Positions 17,211 through 27,998 of a stretch of 64,000 nucleotides of DNA are shown in pieces (position 1 is the first letter of the stretch; every line of letters begins with the position of its first letter). Below the pieces are notes generated by a model. It searched no databases and was not told where the DNA came from. It was given only the letters and a program-made list of their open reading frames with translations. The DNA comes from Acidimicrobiales bacterium (GTDB taxonomy: Bacteria; Actinomycetota; Acidimicrobiia; Acidimicrobiales; DATDAH01). The stretch lies in the NCBI GenBank assembly GCA_016794585.1, contig JAEUJM010000005.1:124001-188000 (forward strand), written 5' to 3'. Made by a program: the position numbers and the translations under genes.

Positions 17211-18194
17211 ATGGGGGAAGCCGAGAAGCCACGAGCGCTGGTCACCGCGCCGTTCCGGGGGGAGGGGCTCGCCACCCTCGAGTCCGTCGCCGAGGTGGTC
17301 TACGACCCGTGGATCGAGCACCGCCCGCTGCGCCTCTACGACGACAAGGCGCTGGCCGCCCGCATCGAGGCCGAGGGCGCGAACATCGTGGTCTGCGAGG
17401 CCGACTTCTGCACCGGCGCCGTCCTCGAGCTCCCCCTCCTCGCCATCGGCTCGACCCGGGGCGACCCCACCAACGTCGACGTCGCCGGGGCCACCGCCAA
17501 GGGCATCCCCGTGCTGCACGCGCCGGGCCGCAACGCCGACGGGGTCGCCGAGCTCGCCGTGGCCCTCCTCCTCGCGGTCAACCGCCACCTGCTCCCTGCC
17601 GACGCCGACGTGCGCGCCGGCGAGGTCTTCAAGGACGGCACCATCCCGTACCAGCGGTTCCGGGCCTGGCAGCTGGCCGGCCGGACCGCCGGCATCGTCG
17701 GCCTCGGCGCCGTGGGCCGGGCCACCCGCTGGCGCCTGGAGGGGCTCGGCATGCAGGTGATCGCCCACGACCCGTTCAACGACGAGGCGACCCACTCGCT
17801 CGACGCGCTGCTCGCCGAAGCCGACGTGGTGTCGATGCACGCCGCGGTCAGCCCGGACACGCTGGGGATGATGGGCGCCGAGCAATTCGCGGCCATGCGG
17901 GAGGGCGCCATCTACGTGAACTCGGCCCGGGCCGCGCTGCACGACCTGGACGCTCTCACCGAGGCGCTGACGTCAGGCCCCCTCGGCGGCGCCGGCCTCG
18001 ACCACTTCGAGGGTGAGTCGCTGCCCACCGACCATCCCCTCTGCTCGATGGCCAACGTGGTGCTGACCCCCCACATCGGCGGCGCCACCTACGACACCGA
18101 GGCCAACCACTCCCGCATCATCGCCGACGACCTGGTCCGCCTCCTCGCCGGCGAGCGCCCCACCCACATCGCCAACCCGGAGGTCCTTTCGTGA
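17211..18194 (+). CDS. D-isomer-specific 2-hydroxyacid dehydrogenase
   Basis: The 327-aa NAD(P)-dependent oxidoreductase has a Rossmann motif GIVGLGAVGR (about residues 162-171), the catalytic Arg in NSARAALHD, a Glu in DHFEGE and the catalytic His in TPHIGGATYDTE near residue 291. It resembles phosphoglycerate-dehydrogenase-like members but lacks the ACT regulatory domain. The ATG is 6 bases after GAGGAT, a possible weak -10, so the transcript may be leaderless. The class II aldolase follows 64 bases later; together they may process a sugar acid or hydroxy acid, by inference. Confidence 0.85.
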   Translation: MGEAEKPRALVTAPFRGEGLATLESVAEVVYDPWIEHRPLRLYDDKALAARIEAEGANIVVCEADFCTGAVLELPLLAIGSTRGDPTNVDVAGATAKGIPVLHAPGRNADGVAELAVALLLAVNRHLLPADADVRAGEVFKDGTIPYQRFRAWQLAGRTAGIVGLGAVGRATRWRLEGLGMQVIAHDPFNDEATHSLDALLAEADVVSMHAAVSPDTLGMMGAEQFAAMREGAIYVNSARAALHDLDALTEALTSGPLGGAGLDHFEGESLPTDHPLCSMANVVLTPHIGGATYDTEANHSRIIADDLVRLLAGERPTHIANPEVLS

Positions 18195-18258
18195 GCCGCT
18201 CCGAAGGTTCGAGGCCGCGGCCTGCGTGGCCGGGGAACGCACAAGAGGTCCTCGACTG

Positions 18259-18918
18259 ATGTCGGATGCAGACGACGCGGTGTTCGCCGCCGTGCTGGCG
18301 GCGGCCAAGACCATGTACGCCAAGGGCCTGGTCGAGGGCACGTCGGGCAACGTGTCCGGCCGGCTGTCGGACGGCAACGTGGTGATGACGCCGTCGTCAC
18401 TGGCCTACGACCCCATGGTCCTCGACGACCTGGTCGTGGTGGACCTCGACGGCGAGAAGGTGGCCGGCGAGCGCAGCGCCACCTCCGAGAAGTCGCTGCA
18501 CCTGGCCTGCTACCGGGCCCATCCCGAGGTGATGGGCGTGATCCACGCGCACCCGAAGCACGCCTCGATGTTCGCCTTGGTGCACCAGCCCATCCCCGCC
18601 GCAGTGGAGGAGTTCGTCGTGTTCATCGGCGGCGAGGTACGGGTGTGCGACTACCGCACCACCGGCACCGACGAGCTCGCCGAGGTGGTGGCCGCCGGCC
18701 TCGGCGACCGCAGCGCCACGCTCATGGCCAACCACGGGATGGTGACCGTCGGCAAGAACGTCGACGACGCCCTGCACGCCGCGCTCGTGGTCGAGCACAA
18801 CGCCCACATCGTGTGGGGTGCCCGAGCGCTCGGCGAGCTGGTGCCCATCCCCGAAGAGGTCAACGCCAACTTCGCCAACATCTACGACTTCGTGCGCAAG
18901 AACATGTGGGGCGCCTGA
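18259..18918 (+). CDS. Class II aldolase/adducin-domain protein
   Basis: The 219-aa, FucA-sized zinc aldolase-type protein carries GTSGNVSGR near residue 27, the catalytic Glu in TSEKSLH, the zinc ligand pair HAHPKH and the third His in MANHGMVTVG. Family members cleave ketose phosphates (fuculose, rhamnulose) or epimerise ribulose phosphates; this one's substrate is unknown. I chose the ATG at 18259 (MSDADDAV), although the frame is open to 18226; an AGAGG lies about 10 bases upstream. The neighbouring dehydrogenase suggests a small two-gene sugar-acid unit. Confidence 0.8.
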   Translation: MSDADDAVFAAVLAAAKTMYAKGLVEGTSGNVSGRLSDGNVVMTPSSLAYDPMVLDDLVVVDLDGEKVAGERSATSEKSLHLACYRAHPEVMGVIHAHPKHASMFALVHQPIPAAVEEFVVFIGGEVRVCDYRTTGTDELAEVVAAGLGDRSATLMANHGMVTVGKNVDDALHAALVVEHNAHIVWGARALGELVPIPEEVNANFANIYDFVRKNMWGA

Positions 18919-18948
18919 GCGCCGCTCGGGGCCGCGACGGGCGGTGCG

Positions 18949-19233
18949 TCAGCCCTCGGTGGGACCCGACTTGTCGGGAGCGCCCTGCGCCTCGACCGCC
19001 TCCTGGTACTCCTTCAGCGCCCGCCGGTGGCCGTTGGCGCCGGAGCCCACGACCCCGCCGTCGCGGACTTCCTTCACCACCTTCTCGAGGTGGAGCAACC
19101 GGTCGTGCAGGTCGTCCTCGGGCCCGGCCGTGATGACCCGGTCGAAGGCGGTGTGGATCTGGTCGAACTTCCGCCGGACCTGCCCGTACTCGTCCATCAG
19201 CTTTTCGTGCAGCTCTTCCACGCTCTTGGCCAT
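18949..19233 (-). CDS. Small hypothetical helical protein
   Basis: The 94-aa, strongly charged protein has heptad-like spacing of Leu/Val between residues 4 and 58 (LHEKLMDEY, LHDRLLHLEKVVKEV), suggesting a coiled coil. It has no signal or membrane segment and I recognise no family. The stop is 30 bases from the convergent aldolase stop, and the start lies 9 bases beyond the kdpE stop. It might therefore be the last gene of the kdp transcript. Confidence 0.55.
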   Translation of the reverse strand: MAKSVEELHEKLMDEYGQVRRKFDQIHTAFDRVITAGPEDDLHDRLLHLEKVVKEVRDGGVVGSGANGHRRALKEYQEAVEAQGAPDKSGPTEG

Positions 19234-19242
19234 GGCCGGACG

Positions 19243-19938
19243 CTACTGCGGCTGGGCCCCCTCGAAGCGGTAGCCCATCCCGGGCTCGGTGATGAAGTAG
19301 CGCGGGCGGGACGGATCGGGCTCGAGCTTGCGCCGGACCTGGGCCAGGTAGACGCGCAGGTAGTTCGTCTCGGTCTCGTACTGCGGCCCCCACACCTCCT
19401 GGAGGAGTTGGCGCTGGCTCACGAGCTTGCCCTGGTGGCGCACGAGCACCTCGATGAGGTGCCACTCGGTCGGCGTGAGGTGCACCTCCTCCCCGGCGCG
19501 CACCACGCGCTTCGCGGCGAGATCGATGGTGAACGAGTCGGTGGCGATCACCGCCTCTTCCTCGGCGGGCGTCGAGCGCCGCAGCGCCGCCCGCAAGCGG
19601 GCCAGCAGCTCGTTCATGCCGAAGGGCTTGGTCACGTAGTCGTCGGCACCGGCGTCGAGCGCGGCGACCTTGTCGGCCTCGCCCTCACGGACCGACAGCA
19701 CCACGATGGGCATCGTGGCCCAGCCCCGCAGCCCCCGGACCACCTCGATGCCGTCGATGCCGGGCAGGCCCAGGTCGAGGATCACGACGTCGGGATGACG
19801 CTCGGCCGCCAAGGTGAGCGCCTCCTCCCCCGATGCGGCGAGCACGACGTCGTAGCCCCGCGCCCGGAGGTTGGTGCCGAGGGCCCGCCGAATCTGCCGC
19901 TCGTCGTCCACCACCAGCACACAGCCCGACTCGGTCAC
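19243..19938 (-). CDS. kdpE: KdpE response regulator
   Basis: An OmpR/PhoB-type regulator of 231 aa. The receiver domain has Asp11/Asp12, the phosphoacceptor Asp55 (VILDLGLPGIDG) and Lys in YVTKPFG. The C-terminal winged-helix domain (about residues 130-228) includes HLTPTEWHLIEVLVRH and RVYLAQVRRKLEPDPSRPRYFITEPGMGYRF, close to KdpE. It activates kdpFABC under potassium limitation or osmotic stress. The GTG at 19938 overlaps the kdpD stop (GTGA); the frame is open far upstream antisense to nothing functional. It is the last kdp gene of the operon, and the direct repeats at 27943 and 35286 are candidate binding sites. Confidence 0.93.
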   Translation of the reverse strand: MTESGCVLVVDDERQIRRALGTNLRARGYDVVLAASGEEALTLAAERHPDVVILDLGLPGIDGIEVVRGLRGWATMPIVVLSVREGEADKVAALDAGADDYVTKPFGMNELLARLRAALRRSTPAEEEAVIATDSFTIDLAAKRVVRAGEEVHLTPTEWHLIEVLVRHQGKLVSQRQLLQEVWGPQYETETNYLRVYLAQVRRKLEPDPSRPRYFITEPGMGYRFEGAQPQ

Positions 19939-22469
19939 GACGGCCCCTCCACGCCGACGGCGGTCACGCTGGCGGCGATCGGCAGGCTCAGGACCATGGT
20001 GAGCCCACCGCCCGGGGTGTCGTCGGCCACGAGCGCGCCGCCCATGGCGTCCAGGAACCCGTGCGCCACCGCCAGGCCGAGCCCCACGCCGCTGCCGTTG
20101 GGTTGGTCGCCGAGGCGCTGGAACGGGAGGAACATGACCTCGCGCAGCTCCGGTGCGACACCGGGCCCCTGATCGATGACGCGCAGGTCCACGCTGTCGC
20201 CCACCGCGCCGGCCTGGACCCGCACCTCGGCACCGGCCGGGCTGGCCTGGACCGCGTTGCCGATCACGTTGGCGACGGCCCGCTCGAGCAGTGCAGGGTC
20301 GGCGGCCACCCGGGGCAGGGTCTCGGGCACGTCCACGGTGACCTCGGCGGCGATCGCCCCCAGGCTCGAGAGCGCCGCCGCGACCACCTCTTCCAGTCCG
20401 ACGGGCCGCACGAGCAGGTCGAGGGCGCCCGTTTCGAGCCGGCTCATGTCGAGGAGGTTGCCCACGAGCGAGTTGAGGCGGTCGGCCTCCTCGTCGATGG
20501 TGACGAGGAACTCCCGCACCGCCGCGGGCGACCAGTCGACGTCCTCCTGGAGCAGGCTGGTGGCCGACGCCTTGATCGACGCGAGCGGCGTGCGCAGGTC
20601 GTGCGAGACCGCTCGGAGCAGGGCGGTGCGCAACTGGTCGGTGTGGGCGAGCGCGCCGGCTTCCGCGGCCTCCGCAGCCAGCGCCCGCCGCTCGAGGGCG
20701 GCGTGGAGCTGGGCGGCGAACGCGTCCAGGACCCGCAGGTCGTCCTCGCGGAGCCGATCGCCCACCAGCACGAGGGCGGCACCGTCGCCGAGCGCGATCG
20801 TCGATCCGTCCCCGGTCGGGCGGGTGGGGACGGGCGATCCGGCGCTCGCATCCACCACCCACGTGTCGGCGTCGGGGCCCGGGACCAGCACCGCCACCGC
20901 ATCGAGGGAGAAGGTGGACCGCAGGCGATCGACGGTGCCGGCCAACGGGTCCTCACCGGACACGAGGCCCCCGGTGACACGGGCCAGGGCCTCCGCCTCG
21001 GCGGTGGCGCGGGCGGCGTCGGCCCGACGACGCGCCGCCTGGCTCACCAGCGCGCTGATGATCACCGCCACGGTGATGAACACGACGAGGGCGAACGCGT
21101 TCTCCCCCTTGTCGATGGTGAACGTGTAGAGCGGCGGCGTGAAGAACCAGTTCAGGGCCAGCGACCCGGTCACCGCGCAGAGGACGGCGGGGATGGCGCC
21201 GCCCACGGTCGCCACTGCGACCACCAACAGCAGGTAGACCAACATGTCGGCGGGTAGGTCGAAGACCTCCCGAGTGTTGGCCAGCAGCAGCGTCAGGAGC
21301 GGTACGCCCGCGAGAGCGAGGGCGAGCCCGGCGAGCTGCCGTCGCAGCGAGAGCGTCGCGGAGCGCGCCCGGGGCAGGGGCGGGAGCTCGCCGTCGGCAT
21401 CCTCCTGGCTGATCACGTGCACGTCGATGGGTCCCGACGCCCGCACGACCGCGTTGATGACCGAGCCGCGCGACAGCTCGGCCCACCGCGATCGCCGACT
21501 GGCCCCGAGGACGATCTGGGTGGCGTGCTGGGAGCGAGCGAACGACAACAGGGTGGTCGCGACGTCCGCGCCGACGACCTCGTGGTAGGCGCCCCCGAGG
21601 TCCTCGAGCAGGCGGCGGTGCTGGAGGAGCAGGTCGCTGGGGGCCGCCGCCAGCCCGTCGCCGACCGAGATGTGCACCCCGAGCAGCTCGGCCTTGGAGC
21701 GCATGGCCATCCGGGCCGCTCGGCGGATCAGGTGCTCGCTGCTGGGTGCGCCGGTGAGGGCCACGACGACGCGCTCCCGCGTCTCCCAGGGACCCTCGAT
21801 GCCGTGGTCGGCCATGTAGTCCTGGAGCGACTCGTCGACCTTGTCGGCCACCCAGAGCAGCGCCAGCTCGCGCAGGGCCCCGAGGTTCCCCACCCGGAAG
21901 TAGTTGGCCAGCGCGGCATCGACCTTCTCCGGCGCGTAGATGTTGCCGTGGGCCATGCGGCGGCGCAGCGCCTCGGGGGTCATGTCCACCAGCTCGACCT
22001 GGTCGGCCTGGCGGACGAACTCGTCGGGGATGGTCTCCTGCTGCTTCACCCCGGTGATCCGCTCGACCACGTCGTTGACCGACTCGAGGTGCTGGATGTT
22101 CAGGGTCGACAGCACGTCGACGCCGGCGGCGAGCAGCTCGGCCACGTCCTGCCAGCGCTTGGCGTGGCGGCTGCCCGGGACGTTGGTGTGGGCGAGCTCG
22201 TCGACCAGCACGACCGCTGGGCGGCGAGCCAGGACGGCATCGACGTCCATCTCCTGGAACTCGGTCCCCCGGTGCCCGAGGGTGCGTCGCGGGACCACCT
22301 CGAGGTCCTCGAGCTGCGCGGCGGTGTTCGGGCGCCCATGGGTCTCGACGTAGCCGACCACCACGTCGGTGCCACGGTCCCGGCGGCGCCGCCCCTCGTT
22401 CAACATGGCGAAGGTCTTGCCCACACCCGGCGCGGCACCGAGGTAGATGCGCAGCTTGCCCCGGGCCAT
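19935..22469 (-). CDS. kdpD: KdpD potassium-responsive sensor histidine kinase
   Basis: The 844-aa membrane kinase has the full KdpD layout. An N-terminal KdpD domain contains the Walker A-like GAAPGVGKT (residues 11-19) and VDELAHTN. A USP-like domain (about 235-355) follows, then four clustered membrane helices (about 375-480), a GAF-like region, the H-box SHDLRTPL with His623, the N-box NVIGNAVQA and the G-box GVGLGLAVAHG. It senses K+ and ionic strength and phosphorylates KdpE. It sits 10 bases after kdpC and overlaps kdpE by 4 bases. Length is near the usual 840-895. Confidence 0.95.
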   Translation of the reverse strand: MARGKLRIYLGAAPGVGKTFAMLNEGRRRRDRGTDVVVGYVETHGRPNTAAQLEDLEVVPRRTLGHRGTEFQEMDVDAVLARRPAVVLVDELAHTNVPGSRHAKRWQDVAELLAAGVDVLSTLNIQHLESVNDVVERITGVKQQETIPDEFVRQADQVELVDMTPEALRRRMAHGNIYAPEKVDAALANYFRVGNLGALRELALLWVADKVDESLQDYMADHGIEGPWETRERVVVALTGAPSSEHLIRRAARMAMRSKAELLGVHISVGDGLAAAPSDLLLQHRRLLEDLGGAYHEVVGADVATTLLSFARSQHATQIVLGASRRSRWAELSRGSVINAVVRASGPIDVHVISQEDADGELPPLPRARSATLSLRRQLAGLALALAGVPLLTLLLANTREVFDLPADMLVYLLLVVAVATVGGAIPAVLCAVTGSLALNWFFTPPLYTFTIDKGENAFALVVFITVAVIISALVSQAARRRADAARATAEAEALARVTGGLVSGEDPLAGTVDRLRSTFSLDAVAVLVPGPDADTWVVDASAGSPVPTRPTGDGSTIALGDGAALVLVGDRLREDDLRVLDAFAAQLHAALERRALAAEAAEAGALAHTDQLRTALLRAVSHDLRTPLASIKASATSLLQEDVDWSPAAVREFLVTIDEEADRLNSLVGNLLDMSRLETGALDLLVRPVGLEEVVAAALSSLGAIAAEVTVDVPETLPRVAADPALLERAVANVIGNAVQASPAGAEVRVQAGAVGDSVDLRVIDQGPGVAPELREVMFLPFQRLGDQPNGSGVGLGLAVAHGFLDAMGGALVADDTPGGGLTMVLSLPIAASVTAVGVEGPS

Positions 22470-22479
22470 GATCGACAGG

Positions 22480-23054
22480 CTACGAAGCCGCGGCCCGGTC
22501 GAGGGCGAGGTTGAGCTCGAGGACGTTCACCCCCACCTCGCCCAGGAAGCCCAGGGCCCGGCCCTCGGTGTGGTCGTCCACGAGGGCGAGCACGTCCTCC
22601 ACCGGCAGGCCGCGGGCGGCGGCGACGCGCTCGGCCTGGAGTCGGGCGTTGGCCACCGAGATGTGGGGATCGAGCCCCGACGCCGACGCCGTCACGGCGT
22701 CCACCGGCACCGCGGCGTCCGCGTCCAACCCGTTCCGCTCCCGGTAGGTCACCGCCCGCTCCTCGACGGCGGCCAGCAGGTCGGGGTTGGACGGCCCGAG
22801 GTTGGACGGGCCGCTCGAGGCGGCGTCGTAGCCGTCGCCGGCGGCCGACGGTCGGCTCTCGAAGTACTCGTCCCCCGTGAACTCCTGGCCGAGGAGGGAG
22901 GAACCGACCGCCTCCCCGTCGACGGTGACGATCGAGCCGGCGGCCTGGTCGGGGAACGCCACCTGGGCCACCCCGGTCACGAACAGCGGGTAGGCGATGC
23001 CCACCAGGACGGTGAAGACCGCGAGCAGCCGCAGGGCGGGAAGCAGTTGGCGTC

Positions 23055-23058
<4 letters not shown>
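22480..23058 (-). CDS. kdpC: KdpC subunit of the K+-transporting ATPase
   Basis: The 192-aa protein has one N-terminal membrane helix (about residues 9-33), followed by a periplasmic domain with [20 protein letters not shown] and [20 protein letters not shown], both hallmark KdpC segments. KdpC stabilises the KdpA-KdpB complex and increases ATP affinity. Its ATG overlaps the kdpB stop (ATGA), so expression is coupled and stoichiometric. Confidence 0.96.
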
Positions 23059-25105
<2,047 letters not shown>

Positions 25106-25109
<4 letters not shown>

Positions 25110-26812
25110 GACAGTCCCTCCACGAGGGGTCCGAGGGCGAGCACCGGAAAGTAGGTGAGCCCGACGACGATGACGATGACCCCCACCAGCAGTCCGGCGA
25201 ACAGCGGAGTGCCGGTGGGGAAGGTCCCGGCCGACACCGGCGCCGGCTGCTTGCGCACCAGCGACCCTGCGATGGCGAGCACGGGCACGATCAGCAGGAA
25301 GCGGCCGACGAGCATCGAGAGCCCGAGGGTCGTGTTGTACCAATCGGTGTTCCCGGTGAGCCCTCCGAAGGCCGACCCGTTGTTGTTGCCAGCCGACGTG
25401 AAGGCGTAGGCGATCTCGGTCAGGCCGTGCGGCCCGAGGTTGGCCCGGGAGGCCAGCGCCGAGTCGAGCAGCAGCGAGGCGCCCGTGAAGCAGAGCACCA
25501 CGGCGGGCACTGCCAGCAGATAGAGCACGACGAGCTTCATCTCGGCGGCCTGGATCTTCTTGCCGAGGTACTCGGGGGTCCGGCCGACCATCAGGCCGGC
25601 GATGAACACCGCCAGCAGGGCGAAGACCAACATGCCGTAGAGGCCGGCCCCCACGCCGCCCGGGCTCACCTCCCCCAGCATCATGTTGACCAGCGGCACG
25701 GCCCCGCCGAAGGCCGTGAAGCTGTCGTGGGACGAGATGACCGCGCCGGTCGAGGTCCCGGTGGTCGATGCCGCGAACAACCCGGAGGCGGTCGGGCCGA
25801 AGCGCACCTCCTTGCCTTCGAGGTTCCCACCCGACTGGTTGCTGGTGACGGCCTGATCGACCCGCAGCGGGTCGAGGTGGTCGTTGCCGGCCGCCTCGAA
25901 GCCCATGGCCAGGCCGGCGGCCGCGATCCAGAGCAGGAACATCGCCGCGAAGACCACCCAGCCCTGCTTCTGGTCCTTCACCATCCGCCCGTAGGCGTAG
26001 GTGAGGGAGAAGGGGATCACGAGCAGGGCCGCGATCTGGAGGAGGTTGGTGAGGCCGTCGGGGTTCGAGAGCGGATGGGCCGAGTTGGCGTTCCAGAAGC
26101 CGCCGCCGTTCGTGCCGAGCTCCTTGATGGCCTCCTGGCTCGCCGCCGGGCCGCCGGGGATGGACTGCACGGTGCCCTCGACGGTGGAGACGTCGGTGAA
26201 GCCGTCGAAGTTCTGGACGACCCCCCGCCCCACGAGGACGACGGCGAACACGATGGCCAGGGGCAAGAGCACCCGCAGCGTGGCCCGCGTGAGGTCCACC
26301 CAGAAGTTGCCGATGGTGGCCCCCCGCCGTCGGGCCAGGCCCCGGATGAGCGCCACCGCCACCGACAGGCCCACGGCGGCGGACACGAAGTTCTGCACCG
26401 CCAGACCGGCCATCTGGGTGAGGTGGCTCATGGTGAGCTCGCCGCCGTAGTTCTGCCAGTTCGTGTTGGTGACGAAGCTCACCGCGGTGTTGAAGGCGAG
26501 TGCGGCGGGCACCCCCACGGCGTCGGTGGGGTTGAGCGGCAGCCACTCCTGCACGCGTTGGAGCAGGTAGAGGAACAGCACCGACACCGCGCTGAAGGCC
26601 AGCAGCGAGTAGGCGTAGACGTTCCAGCGCTGCTCGCGCTCGGGGTCCACCCCCGCCAGGCGGTAGACGAAGCGCTCGACGGGCAGGAACACACGGTCGC
26701 CCGGAGCGGACCCGCCCCCGAAGACCCGGGCGAGGTAGGGGCCGAGCAGCCGCGTCCCCAGAGCGATGAGCGCGACGAGCGTGGCGAGTTGGAGCCAGCC
26801 GGAGACCGTCAT
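25106..26812 (-). CDS. kdpA: KdpA potassium channel-like subunit
   Basis: The 568-aa polytopic membrane subunit binds K+ and forms the selectivity filter. The four filter-loop regions are visible: [38 protein letters not shown] and [14 protein letters not shown]. About ten hydrophobic helices are present and the length is normal. The ATG at 26812 has AGGAG about 9 bases upstream. It lies 55 bases after kdpF, and that gap holds a 19-codon mini-ORF whose stop overlaps the kdpA start. Confidence 0.97.
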
Positions 26813-26868
26813 CTGATCCGCTCCTGTTCGCTGCGCTCACGGGCCGCTCGGGCCCCCGCTTCGCTCAT
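26809..26868 (-). other. 19-codon mini-ORF linking kdpF and kdpA
   Basis: An ATG at 26868 overlaps the kdpF stop (TGATG), and 19 codons later a TGA overlaps the kdpA ATG (ATGA). The predicted peptide is Ala/Arg/Glu/Ser-rich, with a repeated GAGCGAAGCG/GAGCGCAGCG-like DNA pattern. It could be a translational coupler or a chance product of a dispersed repeat; no function is claimed. Confidence 0.35.
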
Positions 26869-26957
26869 CAGAACCTCTCCGGGAAGACGAGGGCGGCGAC
26901 GAGGTAACCGATGACCGCGAGGGCGATCACCAGTCCGGCGACGTTGTCGAAGGTCAT
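26868..26957 (-). CDS. kdpF: KdpF small stabilising subunit
   Basis: The 29-aa single-helix peptide (MTFDNVAGLVIALAVIGYL and on to a short basic tail ending PERF) matches the KdpF pattern in size, hydrophobic core and Pro-Glu-Arg-Phe-like end. KdpF stabilises KdpABC in the membrane. Its ATG overlaps the stop of the 50-aa gene upstream (ATGA). Confidence 0.9.
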   Translation of the reverse strand: MTFDNVAGLVIALAVIGYLVAALVFPERF

Positions 26958-27106
26958 CGGGCCACCACTTCGGCGGAGCGGTCGTTCGCCACTTCGGTGG
27001 CTTCGGGCAGCTCCTCCGGCCCGATGATGCGGTCGCAGGCGACCACGAACGCTGCGGCGACGGCGAAGAACGCCACCACCACGAGCACGAACAGGACGTC
27101 CGCCAT
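26954..27106 (-). CDS. 50-aa single-helix membrane peptide in the kdp operon
   Basis: This ORF runs from the ATG at 27106 to a TGA overlapping kdpF. The peptide starts MADVLFVLVVVAFFAVAAAF, forming one transmembrane helix, and continues with an acidic cytoplasmic-type tail (CDRIIGPEELPEA...). It overlaps the DUF4118 gene stop by one base (TGATG) and kdpF by four. This coupling, together with the GGAGGA ribosome site just upstream, strongly suggests translation. I do not recognise a named family. It may be an additional Kdp accessory peptide. Confidence 0.7.
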   Translation of the reverse strand: MADVLFVLVVVAFFAVAAAFVVACDRIIGPEELPEATEVANDRSAEVVAR

Positions 27107-27870
27107 CAGTTCCTCCTCCGGTCATCGGGCGTGGTGACCGCGAGCACCGCGGCGAGCTGGTCGGCCAGGGCGAGCGCGTCGCGCCGGGCGTCAGGATCGA
27201 ACCCGCCCGCGGCGAGGGGCTCGTGGGGCACGAGCAGGAAGCGGCCGAGGTCCCGCTCCCCCACCGTCACGGGCAGCTCGATCGACCACGAGTTGGGGTC
27301 CTCGGTGAGGGGCGCCACCCCGGCCGGGACGGTCACCCCGTGACGGGTGAGGCGGGGCACCGGCTCGTCCAGCGGGGCGCGCTGGAACCGGCAGAACCAC
27401 AGCCCCAGGAGGCTCGCCAGCTCCGCTTCGAGCATCGGCACGAGATCCGCCGGGTCGGTGGCGCTGGCCAGGTGGGCGGCACGGCGGAGCCGCACCAGCT
27501 CGTCCTCGCGCACGTGGGCGACGGCGCGGGCGCGTTGGGTGCGAACCACGATCTCGCCGGCGAGCACGCCCACCACGAGCAGGAGCACCGTGGTGATGCG
27601 GTCCACCCGGGCGTGGACGGTCATCGTGTAGTGCGGGAGGGTGTGGAAGAAGTCGTACGACAGCGCTGCGGCCACGGAGCCGGCCACACCGGCCGAGCGC
27701 CCGCCGAGAGCGGCGGCGGCCACGATGCCCACCACGAGCACCAGCGCGACGTTGGTGTTGCCCAGCCAGGAGCGCAGCGGCACCAGGAGAGCCGCCAGCG
27801 CCACCATGCTCACGCCGGCCACGAGCCCGGCGACGAAGGGATCGATGGGTTCCGTTCGTGTCTTCGCCAT
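27106..27870 (-). CDS. Stand-alone DUF4118/GAF-like membrane sensor protein
   Basis: The 254-aa protein has four hydrophobic helices (about residues 13-110), with the KdpD-type sequence LSYDFFHTLPHYTMTV between them, then a cytoplasmic domain resembling the GAF part of KdpD. It lacks both the N-terminal KdpD nucleotide domain and any kinase domain. It is the first gene of the kdp operon and is coupled to the next ORF by TGATG. By inference it could be a co-sensor or modulator of KdpD; the DUF4118 family itself is known from KdpD. ATG start at 27870. Confidence 0.75.
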   Translation of the reverse strand: MAKTRTEPIDPFVAGLVAGVSMVALAALLVPLRSWLGNTNVALVLVVGIVAAAALGGRSAGVAGSVAAALSYDFFHTLPHYTMTVHARVDRITTVLLLVVGVLAGEIVVRTQRARAVAHVREDELVRLRRAAHLASATDPADLVPMLEAELASLLGLWFCRFQRAPLDEPVPRLTRHGVTVPAGVAPLTEDPNSWSIELPVTVGERDLGRFLLVPHEPLAAGGFDPDARRDALALADQLAAVLAVTTPDDRRRN

Positions 27871-27942
27871 GGTCCCGGTGTACGTCCGGGCAACCAGGAG
27901 CGGAAGGCGCTTGATGCGCTCTTAGCGCGCACCGGCCGACTC

Positions 27943-27959
27943 CTGACGAGTTGCTGACG
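27943..27959. promoter_or_regulatory. CTGACG direct repeat with 11-bp period
   Basis: CTGACG occurs at 27943-27948 and 27954-27959, separated by 5 bases. OmpR-family regulators such as KdpE typically bind direct repeats with 11-bp period. The site lies between the divergent kdp operon (ATG 27870) and the GMC small subunit, about 40-56 bases before the likely start of the latter transcript. Confidence 0.4.
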
Positions 27960-27986
27960 CCCACGGCCCGGGCCGGGGCGGCGACC

Positions 27987-27992
27987 TAAGGT
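27987..27992 (+). promoter_or_regulatory. -10 box before the GMC oxidoreductase small subunit
   Basis: TAAGGT fits TANNNT; after a 6-base spacer comes ATC at 27999, the first codon of the family-like N-terminus. It overlaps an in-frame TAA (27987-27989), which limits how far upstream the gene can start. Confidence 0.4.
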
Positions 27993-27998
27993 GCGCCC

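Noticed and set aside
15262-17760. 832-codon plus-strand frame opposite EtfBA
   Set aside because: Antisense of a recognisable ETF; composition typical of complement frames.
26813-26867. Kdp-region gap as a transcription terminator
   Set aside because: The short GC repeats do not form a convincing stem, and coupled overlaps argue for one continuous operon.
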